A stretch of 64,000 bases of DNA from Vibrio syngnathi. Lineage in GTDB: Bacteria > Pseudomonadota > Gammaproteobacteria > Enterobacterales > Vibrionaceae. The position numbers were made by a program, and so were the translations under genes. Shown in pieces: positions 46,004 to 54,986 of this stretch; position 1 is the stretch's first letter, and each line of letters opens with the position of its first letter. The notes under the pieces were generated by a model. It was given only the letters and a program-made list of their open reading frames with translations, did no database searches and was not told the origin of the DNA. The DNA lies in the NCBI RefSeq assembly GCF_002119525.1, contig NZ_CP017916.1, forward strand, positions 1,736,001-1,800,000, in the 5' to 3' direction.

Positions 46004-46501
46004 ATGGCCAACGTCTACGTCAGCATCGGAAGCAACATTAACCGCGAACACCACGTCACAGAATCTCTCAAAGCATTGAATGACCGCTTTGCACCGTTGC
46101 ACATTTCTAATTTCTACGATTGCGAGCCTGTCGGCTTCGAGGGGGACAACTTCCTAAACCTTGTCGTTGGGTTTGAATGTGACCTCCCTGTCGATGAACT
46201 GGTTCAGGTTCTACATCAAATCGAAGCAGAGAATGATCGCAAGCGTCAAACCAAAACCTATGCTTCACGCACAATGGATATAGACATCCTTCTTTATGGT
46301 AATCAAGTGGGCGTTATCGATGGCGTAGAGCTGCCTAGAGGCGAAATCACCGAGTACGCATTTGTACTCAGGCCGTTAGTCGATGTTGCCGCGCAAGAAC
46401 GCCACCCCACTCTAGACATCTCATTTCAGCAGCTCTGGGAAAACTTCGATCAGTTGAGCCAGAAAACCGAACCCATCCCGTTCGAGCTCAGTTTCACTTA
46501 G
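46004..46501 (+). CDS. folK: HPPK-family pterin pyrophosphokinase (FolK)
   Basis: 165 residues of the 2-amino-4-hydroxy-6-hydroxymethyldihydropteridine pyrophosphokinase family. YVSIGSNINREHHVTESLKAL at the start, FYDCEPVGFEGDNFLNLVVGF, and the catalytic signature RTMDIDILLYG with two Mg-binding Asp. It should use ATP to pyrophosphorylate the pterin alcohol for folate synthesis. Ribosome site AAGGAAGGAAAACT. Heads the folX-folE-folM group. Many Vibrio carry the housekeeping folK elsewhere, so this may be a second copy. Confidence 0.92.
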   Translation: MANVYVSIGSNINREHHVTESLKALNDRFAPLHISNFYDCEPVGFEGDNFLNLVVGFECDLPVDELVQVLHQIEAENDRKRQTKTYASRTMDIDILLYGNQVGVIDGVELPRGEITEYAFVLRPLVDVAAQERHPTLDISFQQLWENFDQLSQKTEPIPFELSFT

Positions 46502-46643
46502 CCCGTACATGACTGAAAAAAGAACGACTGCAACAAGAACAACTGCGAAAGGAACGACTGAACTCTTAATCGCCTGAACTTCACTGATCTTTTCTTAAAA
46601 CAAGCACGTAACTGACTTCACTTTCTAAGGAATGGACACTGTT

Positions 46644-47021
46644 ATGAATCACAACGCCATTATTACCATTACAAACCTGAGACTAAGAACCTTCATCGGC
46701 TTCAACGAAGAAGAAAAGTCTAAGCAGCAAGACATCGTTATCAATGCAGAGATCCACTACCCCGCTAACAACCTTTGTCTCTCAGATGATGTGGACAACG
46801 CGCTTAACTACAAAAACATCTGCAAGAAGATCATTCAACATGTCGAATCCGGAAGGTTTCTGCTTTTGGAAAAGCTAACCAGTGACGTTCTCGGCATTTG
46901 TATCGATCATCCATGGGTAAAATACGCTCAAGTGAGAATCGACAAGCCTCATGCGCTACGTTTTGCTGACTCTGTTTCGCTCACTCTGAGCTATGAAGCA
47001 GACAACGACAATAATTCATAA
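46644..47021 (+). CDS. folX: Dihydroneopterin triphosphate 2'-epimerase (FolX type)
   Basis: 125 residues from ATG 46644; the ATG at 46632 directly abuts AAGGA and is the poorer choice. The protein is a FolB/FolX-fold member: [35 protein letters not shown], then [18 protein letters not shown] and [21 protein letters not shown]. The close match to E. coli FolX, rather than the aldolase FolB, makes epimerisation to dihydromonapterin triphosphate the likely reaction. It is 10 bases from folE. Confidence 0.88.
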   Translation: MNHNAIITITNLRLRTFIGFNEEEKSKQQDIVINAEIHYPANNLCLSDDVDNALNYKNICKKIIQHVESGRFLLLEKLTSDVLGICIDHPWVKYAQVRIDKPHALRFADSVSLTLSYEADNDNNS

Positions 47022-47031
47022 GGAGTGCGTC

Positions 47032-47670
47032 ATGCTGAACACAGAAGCCGAAAAAGTAAGAGAAGCTTTGCTCGCAAGAGGACTTGAAACTCCAATGACA
47101 CCGAGCGAAATGAATCCCAACCAGAAGTACAACCGCATCAAAGGACTGCTGACGGAAGTGGTCAGTACGCTTGGGCTGGATTTAACCGATGACAGCCTTG
47201 CTGAAACACCTCATCGCATTGCAAAGATGTACGTCCATGAGATATTTTCAGGGCTCGATTACGATAACTTCCCGAAAATCAGTGTTATAGAAAACAAAAT
47301 GTCGGTTGATGAAATGGTCAAGGTATCGGATATCGATTTAACGTCGACGTGCGAACACCACTTCATTACCATCGATGGCTTAGCGGAAGTGGCTTATATA
47401 CCTGAAAACAGGATTCTTGGGCTGTCTAAAATAAACCGTATCGTTCGATTCTTTGCTCAGCGTCCTCAGGTACAAGAACGCCTTACTCAGCAAATCCTAG
47501 TCGCGATACAGACTCTAGTAGAGACAGAAAACGTGGCCGTGACGATTAAAGCCACGCACTATTGCGTTAAATCCAGAGGCGTCATGGATGCAAACTCTGA
47601 AACCTCAACGACCGCTCTCGGTGGTATTTTCAAAACTAACCCTCAAACCAGAGCTGAGTTTCTACGATGA
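47032..47670 (+). CDS. folE: GTP cyclohydrolase I (FolE)
   Basis: 212 residues from the ATG at 47032, which follows AAGGAGTGCGTC. An earlier in-frame ATG at 46993 lies within folX. Converts GTP to dihydroneopterin triphosphate. Zinc and catalytic motifs are visible: [15 protein letters not shown] with the Cys and two His, [25 protein letters not shown], and the second Cys in [13 protein letters not shown]. It overlaps folM by ATGA. Confidence 0.95.
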   Translation: MLNTEAEKVREALLARGLETPMTPSEMNPNQKYNRIKGLLTEVVSTLGLDLTDDSLAETPHRIAKMYVHEIFSGLDYDNFPKISVIENKMSVDEMVKVSDIDLTSTCEHHFITIDGLAEVAYIPENRILGLSKINRIVRFFAQRPQVQERLTQQILVAIQTLVETENVAVTIKATHYCVKSRGVMDANSETSTTALGGIFKTNPQTRAEFLR

Positions 47671-48383
47671 GTGAAACGATACTAATAACCGGCGTGGGAA
47701 AGCGACTCGGTTTCGCACTGGCGCAGCAACTTTTAGCGGATGGATACGAAGTGGTTGGCACTTACCGCAGCGACTATCCTCAACTGCAACTGTTGCGCGA
47801 CAGTGGAGCCGATTTGCAGCAAGTCGACTTTTATCAACAAAGCAGCTTAGAGGGCTTTCTTGATTATGTTGGTCAAGAATATAAGACACTCAGAGCCGTC
47901 ATACACAACGCTTCGGACTGGAAATCTGAGAGCAAGAAAGATCCCAGTGAAAATGCATCACACATCATGCACCAGATGATGACGATTCACGCTACCGTGC
48001 CTTATCTGTTCAATTTAACACTCAAAGACCAACTGATATCTGGCGATCAAACTTCAGACATCATCCACATCAGTGACTACGTTGCAGAAAAAGGCAGTAA
48101 AAAACACATTGCTTACGCGGCCAGTAAAGCGGCGCTCAACAACCTAACGCTATCGTTTTCAGCGATGCTGGCTCCCAAGGTCAAAGTAAATACCCTCTCT
48201 CCAGCCATGATTAAGTTTAATGAGCATGACGATGAGGCATACAAGACCAAAGCGCTGCAGAAAGCTCTGATTCCCACAGAAGCGGGCTTTGAGGAAATAA
48301 TAGATGGCATCAAGTTTGTGTTGGCCAGTCACTACATGACAGGAAGAACTTTGCACCTTGATGGCGGCAGACATTTGAAGTAA
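47667..48383 (+). CDS. folM: Dihydromonapterin reductase (FolM-type SDR)
   Basis: 238 residues of the short-chain dehydrogenase family. The nucleotide site is [19 protein letters not shown], followed by TYRSDYPQ, an NADPH-type turn. The catalytic YAASK motif is in [15 protein letters not shown]. In E. coli FolM reduces dihydromonapterin to tetrahydromonapterin. The four-gene order with FolX and FolE supports that role. Start overlaps the folE stop by 4 bases. Confidence 0.92.
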   Translation: MSETILITGVGKRLGFALAQQLLADGYEVVGTYRSDYPQLQLLRDSGADLQQVDFYQQSSLEGFLDYVGQEYKTLRAVIHNASDWKSESKKDPSENASHIMHQMMTIHATVPYLFNLTLKDQLISGDQTSDIIHISDYVAEKGSKKHIAYAASKAALNNLTLSFSAMLAPKVKVNTLSPAMIKFNEHDDEAYKTKALQKALIPTEAGFEEIIDGIKFVLASHYMTGRTLHLDGGRHLK

Positions 48384-48471
48384 TGCGCTTACATTGTCTG
48401 CTACCTAAAACTGCTGCTATATAGCGAATGCGGTTAACTAGAAACCGTTATAAGCTAGAAACTGCTATGAC

Positions 48472-48828
48472 CTAGAAACTAGTATAAGACTGAGGAAGGC
48501 GAGTCTCTTCATCCCAGCCTAACAACTCAATATTGATCAATGACTTGCGCTTCTCATTACACAGTGAAGCGATATTGATAATAGGAAGCTGGCTACGAAA
48601 CTGCGCAGTGAGGATGACCTTTTTATTTTCACTCAGGCAGTCTCGGCATTGCACCACAATCGCTTCAGTATTTAGCTGGTGTGCTTTCTCGATAATCTGA
48701 ATATCAGCGTTCTCTTGATAGCACTCTATCAGCCAAGATACGGCAGCTTCTTCTGAGCTAGTGAGCACGATGACATCTTTTGTTGCCATAAGCTCGTGGA
48801 GTTCAAGCTCTTTTAGTTCAGTTTCCAT
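48472..48828 (-). CDS. Hypothetical protein
   Basis: 118 residues from ATG 48828, which follows GAGAGTATTT; an ATG 12 bases upstream gives four more residues. Mixed alpha/beta sequence: METELKELELHELMATKDVIVLTSSEEAAVSWLIECYQ, then a QCRDCLSENKKVILTAQFRS stretch with two close Cys. I do not recognise it. It is co-directional with, and 27 bases downstream of, the patatin-like gene, so they may be co-transcribed. Confidence 0.6.
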   Translation of the reverse strand: METELKELELHELMATKDVIVLTSSEEAAVSWLIECYQENADIQIIEKAHQLNTEAIVVQCRDCLSENKKVILTAQFRSQLPIINIASLCNEKRKSLINIELLGWDEETRLPQSYTSF

Positions 48829-48855
48829 AAATACTCTCATTCAGCAGCAAATACA

Positions 48856-49728
48856 TTAAAGTCGGTTGCCCAGTTTAGCCTGTGCCAAATGGTAGCCTCT
48901 GTCTATCATCTCTTGTGAACGATAAAACTCTAAGGTGCCACAGGCATTACGTGGGATCTCAAGCGTAATGTCGGCGGGGTAAGCGGCCAATTTTTGGCGA
49001 GCAATGGTCGATTGCATCGCATCAAACGCTTGGTTAGCAATGTCGTAGGCAGCAAAATTGAAGCTCATTTTACTTTTTACACCGCTACCTAGATTATCGA
49101 TAAAGTGAACAACCTTCTCATGCAGATTGCTCTCTTTTGTTGGTAGCGAAACCGGTATCACTTCCTGTTGAAGCATCTCAGGTTCACCACCTAAGTTCAC
49201 AGCCAGCGTAAAGTCTGTCTTATCACTAAAGGTAGGCGCAATCGGTACGGGGTTGAGCACTCCTCCATCAATCAGCACTTCACCATTGATGACGTGAGGT
49301 GTGAAGAACAGTGGCAAAGAGATAGAAGCGCGAATAGCATCAAACAGAGAACCTGATTGCAACCAAACCTCTTTTTCATCAGCGACATTGGCGGCAACTG
49401 CGGTATAAGGGATAGGCAGATCTTCAATTGAAATCTCGCCGATCAATCCACGCAGAGTGTCGATGATCTTGTCCCCTTTGAAGATACCACTCGATTGCCA
49501 TGAAAAGTCCAACATCATCGCCATATCCGATTGGTCGATACTGGTGACCCACTCTTCAAATTCATCCAACTTACCCGCCGCATAGACACCACCGATAAGT
49601 GCGCCAATTGAACAACCAGAGATGGATTTTATCTGATAGCCATGCTCAATTAACCAACGGATGATTCCAACGTGAACCAAGCCTCTTGCGCCACCACTGC
49701 CAAGTACCAACGAGATCGTTTTTTCCAT
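48856..49728 (-). CDS. Patatin-like phospholipase
   Basis: 290 residues from ATG 49728, with AAAGG 9 bases upstream; the ATG at 49737 abuts the ribosome site. The oxyanion loop GSGGARGLVHVGIIRWL, nucleophile elbow SGCSIGALIGGVYAAG and catalytic DGGVLNPVPI make a complete Ser-Asp dyad of the bacterial patatin family (RssA/YchK-like). It has no signal peptide, so it acts on lipids from the cytoplasm. Substrate not predictable. Confidence 0.93.
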   Translation of the reverse strand: MEKTISLVLGSGGARGLVHVGIIRWLIEHGYQIKSISGCSIGALIGGVYAAGKLDEFEEWVTSIDQSDMAMMLDFSWQSSGIFKGDKIIDTLRGLIGEISIEDLPIPYTAVAANVADEKEVWLQSGSLFDAIRASISLPLFFTPHVINGEVLIDGGVLNPVPIAPTFSDKTDFTLAVNLGGEPEMLQQEVIPVSLPTKESNLHEKVVHFIDNLGSGVKSKMSFNFAAYDIANQAFDAMQSTIARQKLAAYPADITLEIPRNACGTLEFYRSQEMIDRGYHLAQAKLGNRL

Positions 49729-49980
49729 CGTACTCATCCTTTAATTCATTAGCTCTTCAAAGCTTTGGGCAAAAATTATATCACTTCGTGTCAGTGTAAG
49801 CTGTGTAATGCTTTGAAAACTGCACCACCTGCGTGCCTAAATGTGTCACGGATTGAGATCGGGCAGCTTAAGTTGATTGCTGAAACTCATAGACTTTAGA
49901 CTACCGCACTAAACTAAAAGTGAGTCATTCCAGCAAGCCTAAGCGCGACTAGGAATCTGCTTTCCGTTAGCGCTTGATAC

Positions 49981-50010
49981 AAAAAAGTCGCCCACTTGAA
50001 AGCGAGCGAC
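49981..50010 (-). terminator. Rho-independent terminator of the Fur-box gene
   Basis: Read on the minus strand: GTCGC-T-CGCTT, TC loop, AAGTG-G-GCGAC, with GT wobbles, then six T. It lies 53 bases past the stop of the gene at 50063. The rest of 49738-49980 has no gene that I can support. Confidence 0.75.
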
Positions 50011-50062
50011 CTCTTATTATTCATTGTGTTTTTGAGCTCATTCTGTAAGTGAGAACAAAGAA

Positions 50063-50617
50063 TTACAACACGCGTAAGCACTCTTCTGGCGACAAGCTCA
50101 AGAGCGTATTGGCGAAGTTGATCTTCTCATCGCGCCATCTCAATGCTGCCTCTCGACCTTCTTGTGCGTGTCTGTCGGCCTCAAAATAGCTTTTTCTTGG
50201 AAGTCCGTCTGCTGGCGTCATCACCATAGACTGTTCATTCAAGCGAAGCGTAAATAAGAATTGACCACGTTGTCCGGTTTGCGCTGCTGGGTGATGCAAT
50301 GTGGTATCACAGCAATAGCGCCTATCACGCAGTGCGCGGCATGTGTACTCAAAAGCATCTTGAGCACCACGTCCAGGGAACGCGGTATAAACACTGATGC
50401 CATCACGTTGCAAAGACTGATCACCCGCCGCGAGTTGCACCGCATGTTGGATCATCCTAAAGCCCAGAACCACGCCACCAATGCTGTTCAATCCACTGTA
50501 TTGAATTGCGCCTTCTAAGCTCAGATGAAGTTTGTCTTCCCCTTCATAGAGAAAGAGATCAGGCGATGCCCAATCGCTCTTTGGAATAAGCAGTTGAGTA
50601 ATATCCGAGTGTTCCAT
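50063..50617 (-). CDS. Hypothetical protein behind a Fur box
   Basis: 184 residues from ATG 50617, which follows GGAGACCAAC; an in-frame ATG at 50653 lacks a ribosome site. The segment LEGAIQYSGLNSIGGVVLGFRMIQHAVQ and the FPGRGAQDAFEYTCRALRDRRYCC region recall, weakly, the layout of FmdE-type proteins, but the metal-binding Cys of that family are not conserved. I cannot assign a function. A near-consensus Fur box lies 49 bases upstream, so iron control is likely. Confidence 0.65.
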   Translation of the reverse strand: MEHSDITQLLIPKSDWASPDLFLYEGEDKLHLSLEGAIQYSGLNSIGGVVLGFRMIQHAVQLAAGDQSLQRDGISVYTAFPGRGAQDAFEYTCRALRDRRYCCDTTLHHPAAQTGQRGQFLFTLRLNEQSMVMTPADGLPRKSYFEADRHAQEGREAALRWRDEKINFANTLLSLSPEECLRVL

Positions 50618-50665
50618 GTTGGTCTCCGCAACAATGAGTGTGTTTGAGCCCACAAGGTAACGTAA

Positions 50666-50680
50666 TGAGAATTATTATCA
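50666..50680 (-). promoter_or_regulatory. Near-consensus Fur box
   Basis: TGAGAATTATTATCA matches the 7-1-7 Fur consensus TGATAATNATTATCA with a single mismatch. It lies upstream of the hypothetical gene that starts at 50617. The rest of the 409-bp gap to the DUF3360 gene carries a T-rich region near 50886 and presumably that gene's promoter. Confidence 0.8.
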
Positions 50681-51026
50681 ATAGTTTTTAACCAAAAACG
50701 TTACCCCAGAAAGCACTCATCGATGGACGTTATCTGATGCTTTAACGCCAAGCATTTCTTGTTAGATATTCGTTTATTACCCATAAATTCATCGCCTACC
50801 AATAAACAGACACATGCTATCTACAGGGTCTAATACTAGTCGTCCGACTCTACGACTAATGTCTAACTGCCTGAGACTGTTTGTTTTTTTTGGTTTGGTA
50901 TAAGGTACTAACAACTAAATGTTAATGAGTTTTTAATTATAAGTTGACGCATTGTTTGCGCTTCTGCGTGAGTCAATAACGTTTGTTGGAATAACACGCC
51001 TTAGAGTGTGAACGAAAGGAATCAAA

Positions 51027-52535
51027 ATGAGCAGCACTTTAGAGTCGGTACATATACGAACAGATAAGCCTCAAACCAATGAGGATGAACTCACTTATGA
51101 ACAACAACACAAACCAAGCTCGGAATTTGATTCCCGCGAACAGTATTTAGAGCACGAATTGCAAATCATGGCGCCTAAACGCTGGCGTCCCAATTTGCCT
51201 TTTAAAGATTATCGATTCGAAATAGAAGATACCATCCCAGCGATGGCGGCGACCATTGGTAAAATAGTTATGGTGGGCGCGATTGCAGCCACCTTTGCTG
51301 GAGCGCTCGGCTTAAACGAAGGCTTCATCTTAGAAAACGTTCGTTATGAACTGCTCATCGCCTCGGTTTTCATTATTCTTTTCTCTGGTTTTTTATTGCC
51401 GACCGCTAACCTCGCAGGTACACACGGCCCACTCATCCCTTTAATTCCGATTGTCGTAGCAGCAGGCGGACACCCAATGGCCTTTGGGTTGCTGATTGGC
51501 GCTTTTGGCTTAATCTTAGCCATCAGTAAAGGTGGCAGCATGTTGGCTAACCTCTCCAGTAAAGGCGTTTGTGGTGGTTTACTGCTCTACCTTGGCTTTG
51601 TTGGCACCGCTTCTCAAGTTAAAAAGCTGTTCGCTTGGGCTGAGGGGATCGGTATGAGCCACATCGCTTTTGTCGTGATCTTTTGCACCATTATTTTATA
51701 CGCGTTATTGGAACATTTCCGTAAGCGTTGGCTAGCCGTCCCTCTTAGCTGCTTGCTGGGTGGTACGTTAGCGTTTGCCATGGGGGCACCGTTCTCTTTT
51801 CAAACCGAGCCAGGTTTACCCAACATGAACCCTATGTATTGGTGGGGAGAAGATACAGGCTGGATGCTAGGCCTGCCGACGATTGAACACTTCATGGTGG
51901 TATTGCCGTTTGCTATTTTAGCTGTGGCGATGTGGTCGCCAGATTTCTTAGGGCATCAAGTATTCCAAAAGATCAGCTATCCAGAACGTACCGAGAAAGT
52001 ACACATGAACATTGACGACACCATGACCACGGCGTCTATTCGTCAAACGTTCGGTTCTCTGCTCGGTGGTACTAACTTTACGTCTTCATGGGGTACTTAC
52101 ATCGTACCGGCGGCAATTGCTAAACGCCCTATTCCTGCGGGCGCGTTGCTCACGGCTCTGTTCTGTATCATCGCCGCTGTGTGGGGCTACCCGATGGATC
52201 TCGCTATCTGGCAACCTGTACTGTGTGTAGCACTTATTGTTGGGGTATTTGTTCCATTGCTAGAAGCTGGAATGGAAATGACACGTGAAGGTAAAACCAC
52301 GCAGTCGGCCGCGATTGTTGTGTTTTCTTCAGCGCTGGTTAACCCTGCATTTGGTTGGGCTCTCACCATGCTGCTGGATAACTTAGGCTTAGTCGGTTGT
52401 AAAGAACGTAGCAGTGAACTGAGTAGAATGAGCCGCTGGGTGTTGCCAGGCATTATGTTTATTGTGCTAAGTGGTGTGATGGCGTTGGTTGGCCTTCTAC
52501 CAGGGATACCAGCGATTATCCCGAGTTTTCGTTAA
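51027..52535 (+). CDS. DUF3360 family polytopic membrane protein
   Basis: 502 residues. A hydrophilic, acidic N-terminus of about 65 residues precedes 11-12 hydrophobic segments. Glycine-rich motifs such as NLAGTHGPLIPLIPIVVAAGGHP and FGSLLGGTNFTSSWGTYIVPAAIAKRP recall the anion or nucleobase transporters (SulP/xanthine-uracil permease type), to which DUF3360 is distantly similar. I recognise the family but not a substrate. Ribosome site GAAAGGA. Confidence 0.8.
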   Translation: MSSTLESVHIRTDKPQTNEDELTYEQQHKPSSEFDSREQYLEHELQIMAPKRWRPNLPFKDYRFEIEDTIPAMAATIGKIVMVGAIAATFAGALGLNEGFILENVRYELLIASVFIILFSGFLLPTANLAGTHGPLIPLIPIVVAAGGHPMAFGLLIGAFGLILAISKGGSMLANLSSKGVCGGLLLYLGFVGTASQVKKLFAWAEGIGMSHIAFVVIFCTIILYALLEHFRKRWLAVPLSCLLGGTLAFAMGAPFSFQTEPGLPNMNPMYWWGEDTGWMLGLPTIEHFMVVLPFAILAVAMWSPDFLGHQVFQKISYPERTEKVHMNIDDTMTTASIRQTFGSLLGGTNFTSSWGTYIVPAAIAKRPIPAGALLTALFCIIAAVWGYPMDLAIWQPVLCVALIVGVFVPLLEAGMEMTREGKTTQSAAIVVFSSALVNPAFGWALTMLLDNLGLVGCKERSSELSRMSRWVLPGIMFIVLSGVMALVGLLPGIPAIIPSFR

Positions 52536-52570
52536 GCTCGATTAATATTTAGTTTGGGTCGGAACACAAA

Positions 52571-52600
52571 AAGGCCTCGCACACGCGAGGCCTTAGTTTT
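52571..52600 (+). terminator. Terminator of the GGCCTCGC family (after DUF3360)
   Basis: AAGGCCTCGC / GCGAGGCCTT with an ACAC loop, preceded by an A-run and followed by TAGTTTTATCTA. It ends the DUF3360 transcript. The whole unit recurs elsewhere in the window. Confidence 0.85.
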
Positions 52601-52644
52601 ATCTATCGAACGGTTACAGCTAATCTTTATCAACGGCAACGCCC

Positions 52645-52711
52645 TACAACCCTGACTTCAACGCATTCATCAACGCTTTCATCAACGTAGTGTTAAACGG
52701 TTCTAGCATCA
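52645..52711 (-). pseudogene. 3' remnant of an alpha/beta-hydrolase gene
   Basis: The minus strand reads MLEPFNTTLMKALMNALKSGL then stop, matching the C-terminus of the remnant at 56195. Nothing further upstream is left; a MITE-like sequence begins 4 bases away. Terminator 52571 stands on its 3' side, as in the other copies. Confidence 0.75.
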
Positions 52712-52715
52712 AAAA

Positions 52716-52890
52716 CCTCCCCCTCTAGCTCCCCCTCAAATCAAGTTGTCCGATCTCTTTAGATATACGTTCGAGGGGGAGAACATTCTTTGGCGCTGAA
52801 CATATAACAGCGCTTGTCACGATCGATATTCAGCTACTCCCACTCTCCCATTAGCTTTTACCTATACCAACTAGAGATTAGAGATGTAAA
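52716..52890. mobile_element. MITE-like element, 3' end missing
   Basis: A C-rich start CCTCCCCCTCTAGCTCCCC and an internal CTCCCCCTC...GAGGGGGAG inverted pair. The next 100 or so bases are close to the element at 57508, including ACATTCTTT and the GAGATGTAAA near the end. The right terminal sequence found at 57671-57690 is absent here. It has no coding capacity. The remaining bases to 53020 hold the MFS gene promoter. Confidence 0.7.
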
Positions 52891-53020
52891 TGACCAATCT
52901 GACACTTACAAAAAATGTAAGTTGTCATCAAACCTTAAGCATTAGAGTAAAAACTCAGCTTAGATAGTTCAAGTTTAAATGTTAGCGTAATGTTACAAGT
53001 AAAAACCAAAGGTACGTGAC

Positions 53021-54223
53021 ATGCAGCACGTAAAACTCTTAAACCGCAGCACCTTCGCAGGGCTCGCAGCAACATTAGTTGGGAATGGCATTGGGCGATT
53101 TGCTTACATAGCTTTGATGCCTGTGCTCATTCAAGGTGGGTGGTTCTCAAGCGAAGACGCCTCCATACTCGGTGCTGCCACACTGATTGGCTATATTTTC
53201 GGAGCTCCTGCTTCGAGCTTTTTACAGAGATATTATTCAACAGGCACACTCATACGTGCCTCTCTGTTATTAAGTAGCTTTAGTTATCTTGGTTGTGCCT
53301 TAAAGTCTGCCCCCTTTGAATGGTTTTTAACACTTAGAACTATTGCTGGTGTATCCGGTGCGATACTCATGGTACTCGCTCCACCCGTGATCACCAGCCT
53401 TCACCCGCAAGAAATGAAAGCAAGAATCAGTGGCGTCGTGTTTTCAGGCATTGGCCTTGGTGCCATGATTTCAGGAACAATCATACCTTTGCTTATCTAC
53501 CAAAGTGTTGAAAGTGCATGGTTAGGTATGGGAGCGATCGCTTTCCTCGCAACTGTCCTGACGTGGAACACATGGGCTCTTGAAGCTAAACCAAACCATT
53601 GCGATAAAAGTCCATCGACGTTCGATGCCTTATCTAAGAATAAGCGCATTAGTATTAGCTGCGTACTTTTAGCCTATAGCTTTAGCGCCATCGGTTATTT
53701 ACCCCACACTCTCTTTTGGGTCGACTATATTGTTCGAGAGCTAAAAATGAGTTTTGCGAGCGGTGGTTTTTATTGGGCTGTTTTTGGTATAGGAGCAGCG
53801 ATTGGACCAATAGTGACTGGTATATTAGGTGATAAGTTTGGACTTAAAAAAGCACTATTAGCCGCGTTTATTTGTAAAGCTTCCGGGGTTGCTCTTCCGC
53901 TATTAAGCACCAGTGAAACAGCACTTTTTGCTTCATCTTTGTTGGTCGGTATGTTTACGCCTGGTACCGTAACACTGGTATCAACCTACACCTTAGAAAT
54001 CGTCGGGACTCAGCTCCATACGAGATCTTGGGGAGCAATGACAATGGCTTTTGCTATATCGCAAGGAATAGTCGGCTTCGTTATGGCTCACTACGCCCCT
54101 CAACTCACCAGTTATAACCTCTTATTTATGATCAGCGCGAGTGCACTGATTTTGTCGATACTCTGCATCGCATTTACATCAACCAAACAGCAGACATTAA
54201 ACACTGCTCAAATAAGTTCTTAG
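53021..54223 (+). CDS. YbfB/YjiJ-type MFS transporter
   Basis: 400 residues, 12 predicted helices in two halves. Early segment NGIGRFAYIALMPVLIQGGWFSSEDASILGAATLIGYIFGAP is typical of this MFS subfamily. The middle GIGAAIGPIVTGILGDKFGLKKALLAAF carries the inter-half loop motif. Substrate unknown. Ribosome site AAAGGTACGTGAC. It is 14 bases from the GST gene, so the two are probably one transcript. Confidence 0.88.
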   Translation: MQHVKLLNRSTFAGLAATLVGNGIGRFAYIALMPVLIQGGWFSSEDASILGAATLIGYIFGAPASSFLQRYYSTGTLIRASLLLSSFSYLGCALKSAPFEWFLTLRTIAGVSGAILMVLAPPVITSLHPQEMKARISGVVFSGIGLGAMISGTIIPLLIYQSVESAWLGMGAIAFLATVLTWNTWALEAKPNHCDKSPSTFDALSKNKRISISCVLLAYSFSAIGYLPHTLFWVDYIVRELKMSFASGGFYWAVFGIGAAIGPIVTGILGDKFGLKKALLAAFICKASGVALPLLSTSETALFASSLLVGMFTPGTVTLVSTYTLEIVGTQLHTRSWGAMTMAFAISQGIVGFVMAHYAPQLTSYNLLFMISASALILSILCIAFTSTKQQTLNTAQISS

Positions 54224-54237
54224 CAAAGGAATCGCTC

Positions 54238-54870
54238 ATGAAACTGTATTTAAACGACACCTCTCCATTCTCCAGAGCAGTGCTGGCAACGGCCTATATG
54301 TGTGATGCTCCAATGGTTCTTGAATGGGTCGACCCGTGGCAAACACCCAGCACATTGGTCGCCATTAATCCATTTAGCACCATTCCAGTTCTAGAAACCA
54401 GTGATGGGGTTGCACTGACCGAGAGTTTAGCGATCTGTGAGTTCCTCATGCAAGCATACCCAACAGAAAAACTAACAGTGACCAAGGCTAGCGACACTCA
54501 ACGTATGTCGTTATTGGGAGTGAGTAAAACGTTGATGGAAGTGGCCTTTCGGTGCGCAGCACTGAGCCGCTTCGAAGCTGAGCAAAACGTGCTAACGATT
54601 AGGGGAAAGGAAGGTATTAAAAGAAGCGTTAAAGCACTTATCGGGCAGTTGAATAACAATGATGATTTGCTTGAACCTGACTTCTCAACATTGTACCTGC
54701 ACGTCGCATTAGATTACGTATTATTCAGGCATGCGAATTTGCTTTCAGCAGAAGAGCGCGACATCCTCACTACTGCCTTACATAATTCGCCTTTCAAAGA
54801 CACATTGGCAAAACTTAGCCTAGAGTCGCTTTCAAAAAAGCTTAACTATTGCGAATACAAAAATTCTTAA
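54238..54870 (+). CDS. Glutathione S-transferase family protein
   Basis: 210 residues with the GST plan: an N-terminal thioredoxin-like part (MKLYLNDTSPFSRAVLATAYM), the cis-Pro region TIPVLETSDGVALTESLAICEFLM with the ES pair that binds glutathione, then an all-helical C-terminal domain. The N-terminal site has Ser rather than Cys at the usual catalytic place. It follows the MFS gene (AAAGGAATC site) and probably joins it in detoxification or export. Confidence 0.85.
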   Translation: MKLYLNDTSPFSRAVLATAYMCDAPMVLEWVDPWQTPSTLVAINPFSTIPVLETSDGVALTESLAICEFLMQAYPTEKLTVTKASDTQRMSLLGVSKTLMEVAFRCAALSRFEAEQNVLTIRGKEGIKRSVKALIGQLNNNDDLLEPDFSTLYLHVALDYVLFRHANLLSAEERDILTTALHNSPFKDTLAKLSLESLSKKLNYCEYKNS

Positions 54871-54905
54871 TCACTTTGAACAGTGTTGTGTTGAACGAGT
54901 CTAAC

Positions 54906-54935
54906 AAGGCCTCGCACACGCGAAGCCTTAGTTTT
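54906..54935. terminator. Terminator of the GGCCTCGC family (between convergent genes)
   Basis: AAGGCCTCGC ACAC GCGAAGCCTT, with one C-A mismatch, then TAGTTTTACTGA. It lies between the GST gene and the convergent alpha/beta-hydrolase gene and can stop both. Confidence 0.75.
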
Positions 54936-54986
54936 ACTGAGTTTCAACGAACAAGCAGCGAAGAAATTTACGTTCGTAAAACCAAA

